From Adiantum capillus-veneris (taxonomy: Eukaryota; Streptophyta; Polypodiopsida; Polypodiales; Pteridaceae): 64,000 bases of DNA. Of the stretch, positions 57,291 through 64,000 are shown piece by piece. The stretch spans positions 31,474,446 to 31,538,445 of the forward strand of contig CM043969.1 of NCBI GenBank assembly GCA_014529385.2, in the 5' to 3' direction. The notes beneath the pieces were generated by a model, which was not told the DNA's origin, did not search any database, and saw only the letters and a program-made list of their open reading frames with translations. Position numbers and translations under genes: made by a program. Numbering within the stretch: position 1 is the first letter of the stretch; every line of letters begins with the position of its first letter.

Positions 57291-58852
57291 TGGCACTAGA
57301 GCCAGTCCTAGTAAGGGTAGTTACTAGAAGCAAGGGTGTAGTCATTGAAGAAATTCCAGACATTTTAGAAGCACCAATCAATCCTACCAGCAGCAAGTGG
57401 GCTCAACAAAGAGAAATTTGGAAGGCCAAAGGTGAAGAGAAGGTGGTAGATGAGTGGCAAGAGCAAAGGGAACTAGCGGCTAAAATCACGGAGGATTTAG
57501 CCAAGAAGCTACCAGAGCAGCCAGAAAGTTTTGAAGCTAGATTCATTCAGAGGATACCAGCCCAATCGACTGATAAAGATCAGTTAGTACCGGCCATAAC
57601 TGAGACCATGCTAGCTGCGGTACATGGACTAGCTGATGAACTGAGAGTTGATGGAAAGAGTGGAAGCACTGCAAAAGAGGAATGGCAGTGTGAAGACACC
57701 AGTTCTTCAAGCTCTGACAATCAGTTTGACCAAGAAAGAGAAGAAATTCATGTGAAAATTTGTGATAGAATTCAGAAGCTGAGTGTAGAGCTGGAGGATA
57801 TCAGAAAAACCTTGCCTGAAGTGGCCAACTTTATTAGACAGTGCAGGAAAGTTGAGGCAGAGGCCAGAATAGTGGACCTGACGGCCGTTCGAGATGATGA
57901 AGTTCCACTTATTCAGGTGGACCACAAAGTTAGGAAGCAGTGGGAACCTCTCTCAAGTGTTATCTTAAATGGAGGAGCAAGAGTCAACATAATGGGAGTT
58001 CATCTCCAGCAGAGAATGGGTATCACTAATATGAAACCAGCACCATTCAAAGTACGAATGGCAGATCATAGAGTGGTACACGCGATGGGTATGATTGAAA
58101 ATATGCAGATAAGAGTTGGGAGGGAGAAATTCAAAACTAGTTTCTTAGTTCTGGATGTGCAAGGGGCATATGGGATGCTACTAAGGCGCCCATGGTTGAG
58201 AATAACACATGTTTTTCATGACTATGCAAACCAAACATTAACCATAGAAGGGGCCGGTGGCAGAATCCAAATCCAGACAAACAATACTAGGAGCTGGAGA
58301 AAGGAACTGAGGCCGAAGGAGTTATGTCAGAAGTACAGGGCCAAGAAGATCGAGCGAATGCTGGCAGCCATGAACATATTCCCTTCGGCAGAGATTGACT
58401 TGAATGCACTATTGCTGAATAAAGAGCACACTGACAACAAGCAGAAAAGAAAATTCCCTGATCAGTTTACTGAAGTCAACACAGGGGAAAGAACAGTTCA
58501 GCTCAATGGAAGAATGGTGGAACCAGTTGATACTGGTATGGTAGAGGAACCAGTACATTCTGAAGAGTACCTAGTGGATCAGAATACTGATTCAAAAATG
58601 AAAGGACCATCCTGGGATTACACTGAAGAGTCGACCAAACGAAAAGGAGGCGGGCCTAATTGGTTGCTTCCAGACGACCAAGAAGTGGAAGAGTGGAACC
58701 TAGGATCGGAGGATAATCCTAGGATGATCAAGGTCAACAAGCACCTCAACCCGGCAATGAAGGAGAAGGCACGTAAGATGTTCCAGAACTATAAAGATGT
58801 GTTTTCCTGGGAACATACATATTTGAAGGGAGTGGATCCTAAAGTATGTTAG
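57291..58852 (+). pseudogene. TE-C retropepsin region and pol N-terminus
   Basis: One long frame without stops until TAG 58850. An unrecognised N-terminal 200 residues include EREEIHVKICDRIQKLSVEL (probable helix). Retropepsin at about 57930-58260: SSVILNGGARVNIMG, where the catalytic Asp is Asn (N-G-G), and the second half YGMLLRRPWL. A linker then leads to KEKARKMFQNYKDVFSWEHT, the usual lead-in to gypsy RT (F.DVFAW...DL.GI). The TAG falls in the VC-stop-HRISLKPDA motif, where Gln is normal. Confidence 0.85.
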
Positions 58853-60310
58853 CACCGAATATCGCTGAAGCCAGATGCTAGGCCAATACGACTGCAAAGA
58901 TACCGGATGAACCCCAACTATGCAAAGAAGGTCAAGGAGGATATTGATAATCTTCTCAAGGTTGGGTTCATCACAGAGGTGGCAAATAGCGATTGGCTAT
59001 TTTCCATAGTCATCGTTCCCAAGAAGAACGGAAATTGAGAGTTTGTGTCGACTATAGGAAACTAAACGCCAAAACTATCAAAGATCCATTTCCCTTGCAT
59101 TTTACTGACATGTTGCTTGATGAGATCGTAGGATATGAAATGTATAGCTTCATGGATGGTTACAGTGGCTATAACCAGTTATAGATCGCTCCTGAAGATA
59201 GATTCAAGACCACTTTCATCACTGAGTGGGGAGCTTTCATGTATCTAGTGATGCCTTTTGGCCTGTGCAATGCACCAGCTACCTTTCAGCGGTGTATGAT
59301 GGAGATGTTTAATGAATTCCTTCATTAGTTTCTCTCCATTTTCATGGATGACTTTACTGTCTATTCAGATGAGGAACAACACCTACTATTCCTAGAAATG
59401 GTTTTCAAACGCTGTCAGGAGAAGCGGATTTGTTTGAATCCATTCAAATCTGTTTTTCTAGTTTGGAAGGGACAACTACTGGGACATGTGGTTTCCCGAA
59501 ATGGAATAGAGATGGCCAATGATAAAAATCAGTGTGTTCAGCAAGCTAAAGCACCCAGAACTGCTTCAAAGTTGAGCTCTTTCTTGGGTTATGTGAATTT
59601 CTATAGAAGATTTGTACATAAGTTTGCTTCTCAAGCAGTACCACTATATGAGCTTACAAAGAAGACCAGTAAGTTCAACTAGACTACTGAATGTGAGGAG
59701 AGCTTCCAGAATCTGAAAAAAGCCATTATCAGTAAACCAGTCCTTAGGCAGCCAAACTGGGATATTATTTTCCATGTACATGTAGATCCTTTGAGATTGG
59801 CGATGGGGGCAATATTAGCTTAGTCAGACGAAAGAACTGATTATCTAGTTTATTTTGCCAGTCTCGCAGATTCAGCCAGGCTGAACAAGGTTATACAACT
59901 ACTAAGAGAGAAGCCCTTGGAATGGCTTTTAGTGCTACAAAGTTCAAGCATTACCTGTTGGGAAAGTTATTCCATTTTTATGTGGACCATCAAGCTTTTC
60001 TGTTTCTAATTAATAAAGTCATTATTCAAGGCAGGCTAATAAGATGGATGACGTTCCTAATGGAGTTTGAATTCAGAATTTTCCATAAGCCTGGAAAAAA
60101 CCATTGTGGAGCTGATTTTCTCTCAAGAAGTATGGAAGGTTATTCATAATCACCCTTGAGAGATGAACCAGTGGGGACGCTGACTTATTTCAGTTAGAGG
60201 CAGAAGAATCAATTGATCCTGAATGGTACGATATTTATCAATTTCTTTCCCAAGGTGCCTTTCTAGAGGATTGGAAGCAAAAACAGAAGAAAGCTCTGAT
60301 CATAAAAAGC
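58853..60310 (+). pseudogene. TE-C reverse transcriptase and RNase H
   Basis: RISLKPDARPIRLQRYRMNP, VGFITEVANSDWLFSIVIVP, a 1-nt shift near 59031, then RVCVDYRKLNAKTIKDPFPL, YSFMDGYSGYNQL, VMPFGLCNAPATFQRCM and FMDDFTVYS (catalytic M-D-D intact), thumb FLGYVNFYRRF, and the RNase H start HVHVDPLRLAMGAILA. From 58993 to about 59860 the only in-frame stops are four TAG codons at 59182, 59326, 59680 and 59821. After another shift near 59862 the RNase H continues to FRIFHKPGKNHCGADFLSR (60140). The remainder to 60310 is a tether with stops. Confidence 0.9.
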
Positions 60311-61633
60311 GTGAAATTTACTATCATCAGAGGATTACTTTATCGACTAGGTGTTGATGGTATACTTCGACGTTGTGTCCCTATGGAAGGAAGAATGCAA
60401 GTGATTTTAGAAGCGCATAATGGTGAATCTAGTGGACACTTTTCCAACGAAGTAACCTACAAGAAGATTCTGCAAGCTGGTCTGTGGTGGAAAAAACTTA
60501 TTGCTGATGTCAGAAGTTTTTGTAAAACTTGTGACATATGCCAAAGAATGGGTCGACCAACAGCTGCAAATATGACTCCTTTGATGCCAGTACAACCACT
60601 GGGAGTGTTCATGAAATGGGGACTAGATTTTATGGGACCTTTTAAAAAGTTTACCCCTAGGAAGAACAAGTACATAGTAATGGCTACTTGTTATGTAACC
60701 AAGTGGGTTGAAGCTAAGGCTCTTGCTGACAACACAGCCAAGTCAACTGCAAGGTTTCTATTTGAGAATATTTTCTGCCGATATGGATGTCCAATAGAGA
60801 TTGTGACAGATCAAGGAACACATTTTATCAATGACACTATGGAAATCCTATTGGATATGCTTTCAGTCAAGCATTGGAAATTTACTCCTTACTATCCCAG
60901 ATGCAATGGACAGGCTGAAAGTAGCAACAAGACAATAAATACTATTCTCACTAAGGTGGTGCAAAAGAAACCAAACAAGTGGGATTTGAAACTCCAGACT
61001 GTTCTATGGGCTTATAGGACAACTTATAAGGTCACTATTGGAATGACACCATTCAGAATGGTGTATGGCACTGAAGTTGTGGTTCCTATGGAGTTTGTGA
61101 TCCCAAGTCTAAGAATGGCTGTGAAGTATGGCTTAGACTTCAACCAGAATCTTAAAAAACGGCTAAATGAGCTGATGCAGTTACATGAACTCAAGCAACG
61201 GGCTATGTTGGAACAAGAAATTCTTCAACAACGAAGGAAGCATTGGTATGATCGCGGAATTAAAGTTCAGGAATTTCAAAAAGGAGATTTGGTGCTTCTA
61301 TATCAGTCTAGACTGGGTCCAAAGAAGACAAACCTGAAGATTGCCTGGGCAAGACCATTTGAGGTAGATTGGGTCTTCTCCAATGGCATAGTCAGACTGA
61401 AATATTTATCTGGATTATTGTTGCCAGGAGTATATAATGGTGCAAAGATCAAGCTTTATTATTCAGAGGCTAGAGAAAATGGGTAAGAACAAGGTACTAA
61501 GGAACTGGGACTTGCTGATCAAGAGATACCAGAATCAGATATTTTTGGGCTTTTTCATGTGCAACCAGTTCCAATTTCAGAACAAGTACCAGAAGAACCA
61601 GATCAGACTAATCTAGAATCAGTACCAGTATGA
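60311..61633 (+). CDS. TE-C integrase
   Basis: 391 codons without a stop. Zinc module: EAHNGESSGHF (His pair) and CKTCDICQ (Cys pair). Core: WGLDFMGPF with the first Asp, IEIVTDQGTHF with the second, and NGQAESSNKT with the Glu, so all three DDE residues are present. Typical LWAYRTTYK and GMTPFRMVYG blocks and a C-terminal FQKGDLVLLYQSR barrel. TAA at 61484 is followed by 48 further open codons (EQGTKELGLADQEIPESDI...) to TGA 61631, so the TAA may itself be a mutated Gln codon and the natural end 61633. No chromodomain. Best preserved coding segment in the window. Confidence 0.88.
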
Positions 61634-64000
61634 TTGAACCAGACTGGAAACCAGTCCATTATCAATGGGGACACACTTTTCAATTTTTAAGCGCCCAACG
61701 GTCAGATGGCACGCCAGTAGTAATCATTTTAAGGATGGGTCACAGTCTTGTCCAATGCATGTCTGCCACGATAGTAGCAACGTACACAAGTCTAGGAACG
61801 GCGAGTGGTGGAGCTTTTATGGTGCGAACACGTATAACGATTAGGAGAGTTGGCAATTTTCCTCAAAAATCCCCTACGCGACGCTTTCCTCCTATTAATC
61901 ATTCGCCATCGCCAAGCTCGGAGGTTTCTTCGCTACAGCCGCAAACCTTGACCTCTGAAGAGACAGTTAACTGTCAGCTAGCCTTGCCAACGACACCAGG
62001 GTACGGCTTTGAAACGTCAAGTAAGTCTTCTTCTCCTTCGTCTATTTCATCGTCTTCACAGTGTATGGGTAGAAGGAAACACTCAGACAAGATGCAGGAG
62101 TCTCTTGAGGAAACCCAAGCCATAGATGTTGCTGCAAAGGCAAGCCTTCCCATCATACCGTACAATAAAATCCAGCGTTATGTATTTACTGACCAAGCAA
62201 TGATTCTGCTACAACTATGGGATCTCAGAGTTGTGTTGCAAGCTACAAGAATTTCTTTTGACGCAGACATCATCAAGCAAGTTCTTGATTCTTTCGACAT
62301 TGAAGATGGTAGTGCCATGGTAAATGGTAGAAAGGTGTTGGTGACATAAGAGACCATAGCTTTTGCATTGAGAATGCCCAACGAGCAGAAACCATCTGTG
62401 GCAACTCCACAGCAGATAAGTATAGCCCTGAAGGAGGATGAAGCGGCTAACGTAAGCGCAAGGCAAGTGGTCAAGGTGTTCCAGTAGCAGGACTGGAAGC
62501 TTCCATTGATCACAGGTTTGTAGCTGAAGCAATAAACCTTAAGAACAACCCAACGTATGTATCCGAGAAAATTTTTGCTATGCTATTGGCCAAGATATTG
62601 GATCCAAAGGTTCCTATTAACCTTTGTCAAATCCTGTCACACAATGTGCTCCAGCAAACTGCCAAGCTAAAATCCCAAAATATTTTTAAAGCTTGGTATG
62701 TTTGGCAATTTCTGTGTTGGGCAACTGCTGCATATGCTAATGAGCAGGTAAAAAAGGCTTGGAGTGAGAAGCCGGTTTCTGAGCCCAAGAACATTGAGTT
62801 GTCCTCAGACGACGAAGCAACGGACAATCAGACTACTTCAACAGACTTGAAAAGGAAAGCATCTGAAGAATAGGCTGGCAGTTCAAAGAAGCCAAAGACT
62901 ACACTGACAAAGAGCAGTGCGTTTTTGAGGCAGATAGAAGGCCAAGTCAAGACAGTGAATACTGAGAAATCTATAGTGATCCAAAGAGAGAAGCAACCTG
63001 CTCAGAAGACTGTGCCTAGCCAATTAGTAGGACAAAGTGCAGTTGCTACTGGTTCTGGAAAAGATCAGGCCAAGTCAGCAACTTCTGAGAAGATAGCAGA
63101 CCAGTCAGTGGACAAAGGCCAGGGCCACGTGGACAAAGGCAAAGGCCCAGCTTCTTTGACTCTGCCAGGGGGAGTTTCTACTCCAAATACTAAACACATT
63201 CTGCACCTGGTGAAACAGGACAAGTTGCAGCAAATGCAAACCCATCAATTGAAAGGGCATCTTCTGCTACGCAAAGCTGATTATGAAACTTTACCTTACA
63301 TGGCTCCAGTGACAATATATGAGCCTACTGATTCTGATCCAACAACAGTTAAGGACATATGTTCAGTTCTCATACAGTCTTCTTGGAATACTATTGTCAG
63401 TTGTATGGGACAACTAGTGGTGCCTGCTGGGTCAGAAGATGAAGTGAAAAAGCTTAAAGATGATTTGAAGGAGGCTGAAGATCAGATTCAAAAGCTCCAA
63501 AAAGCACGGGAAGAGCAGAACATACAACACAGGGTACTGGAAGCTCATTCAGAAAGGGTTAATGAGTTATTAAACAAGAAGCTAGCTAAGGCTGAATTTG
63601 AGATAATGATCATCAGAATCAATGGAATGAAGCACTGAGAGCTGTAGAACGGACTGAAACAATGCTCAAAATGAAGCGGGTGGAATTCAACTCCCTGTTC
63701 ATTCGCCATACAGCTCTGAAAGCTTCTCTTACTGAAAGATACATTTATAACAACTTGGCTGAAATTCTAAATCTAGCAGGCAATGCTGTTTTTGATTTAG
63801 AGAATTTGAATTCCTTGATGGAAAGTATGTAGAGTGATTTGCAGGACAAAGTGATTAAGTACAATATCCTTTTCAGGCAATTTTGAAGATTTGAAAGTAA
63901 GTTGCAGAAGCTGATTAGTAATCCTGGTTAGGCCTCTAATTTGAATCTTCCATTGGCCCATACACATCTGGATCCTATGCATCTGCTCTTTCAGTGCCTG
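61630..64000 (+). pseudogene. TE-C ORF2, downstream coiled-coil protein, incomplete
   Basis: ATG 61630 overlaps the pol-frame TGA (61631-61633) as ATGA. Ser/Pro-rich N-terminus (61855-62080), then a globular part with YNKIQRYVFTDQAMILLQLW and ISFDADIIKQVLDSFDIEDG, GRKVLVT-stop-ETIAFALRMPNE, and LLAKILDPKVPINLCQILSH (62580-62645), resembling a domain I know from plant retroelement ORFs. The C-terminal half is a long coiled-coil, for example VKKLKDDLKEAEDQIQKLQK (63450-63510). Stops are frequent after 62340, with frame changes. The similar order in TE-D (27.0-36.8 kb) suggests a shared lineage. Function unknown; it runs off the window. Confidence 0.6.

Larger units (their letters stand above)
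55281..64000 (+). mobile_element. TE-C: Ty3/gypsy element with downstream coiled-coil ORF, runs off the right edge
   Basis: Plus strand: LTR-like promoter and primer binding site, gag, retropepsin, RT/RNase H, integrase, then ORF2. The 3' LTR is outside the window and the 5' LTR start is uncertain. Relatively well preserved: the integrase frame (60311-61486) has no stops and most premature stops elsewhere are TAG. Confidence 0.85.

Overview
This is a repeat-saturated stretch of a plant nuclear genome, probably a seed plant with a large, transposon-rich genome. The species cannot be told from the sequence. Nearly everything recognisable is transposable: Ty3/gypsy elements of Tat-like and chromodomain types, a Ty1/copia remnant, a large hAT DNA transposon, two copies of one MITE family, and foldback sequences. 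No intact host gene is visible. The only host-like coding trace is a decayed lectin-receptor-kinase extracellular fragment near 41 kb.

Layout. 1-9.1 kb: TE-A, a minus-strand Tat-like gypsy element with a second RNase H domain; its 3' LTR runs off the left edge and its pol holds a 212-bp-arm inverted repeat. 9.3-11.07 kb: 5'-truncated copia pol with its 3' LTR. 11.07-12.18 kb: non-coding, with a CT repeat and a hairpin flanked by direct repeats. 12.18-24.2 kb: TE-B, a plus-strand gypsy pol split inside reverse transcriptase by an 8367-bp hAT transposon (12452-20818, 8-bp target duplication). 24.2-37.2 kb: non-coding DNA, then TE-D, a coiled-coil ORF broken by MITE-1 and by a complete small chromovirus (TE-F, 29926-35764), ending in a poly-G polypurine tract and a candidate 3' LTR. 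37.2-42.5 kb: mostly non-coding, with the lectin-receptor remnant. 42.5-53.7 kb: TE-E, a minus-strand chromovirus with about 1.5-kb LTRs, broken by MITE-2 and by a 2.2-kb insertion. 53.7-55.3 kb: non-coding DNA with 217-bp direct repeats. 55.3-64.0 kb: TE-C, a plus-strand gypsy element with gag, protease, RT/RNase H, integrase and a downstream coiled-coil ORF that overlaps the pol-frame stop by ATGA.

The most unusual item is the hAT element. Its transposase lies on the minus strand in the right half. The left half carries two opposite-facing non-transposase reading frames: a protein-kinase-like protein (catalytic Lys candidate, HSD, Asn and D-W-G visible) and a RING-type protein. Both seem to be expressed from a terminal promoter region with GC-rich hairpins, a perfect (AG)78 tract and a six-copy GGTCGGTAACGCGGC array. 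All lie inside one pair of target duplications and diverged TIRs, so the element moved, or was assembled, as a unit with cargo.

A window-wide pattern is that premature stops in these decayed frames are mostly TAG, usually where CAG (Gln) or sometimes TGG (Trp) is expected. That fits C-to-T decay at methylated CHG sites. Coordinates of decayed coding segments mark where domain homology is visible, not functional gene limits.
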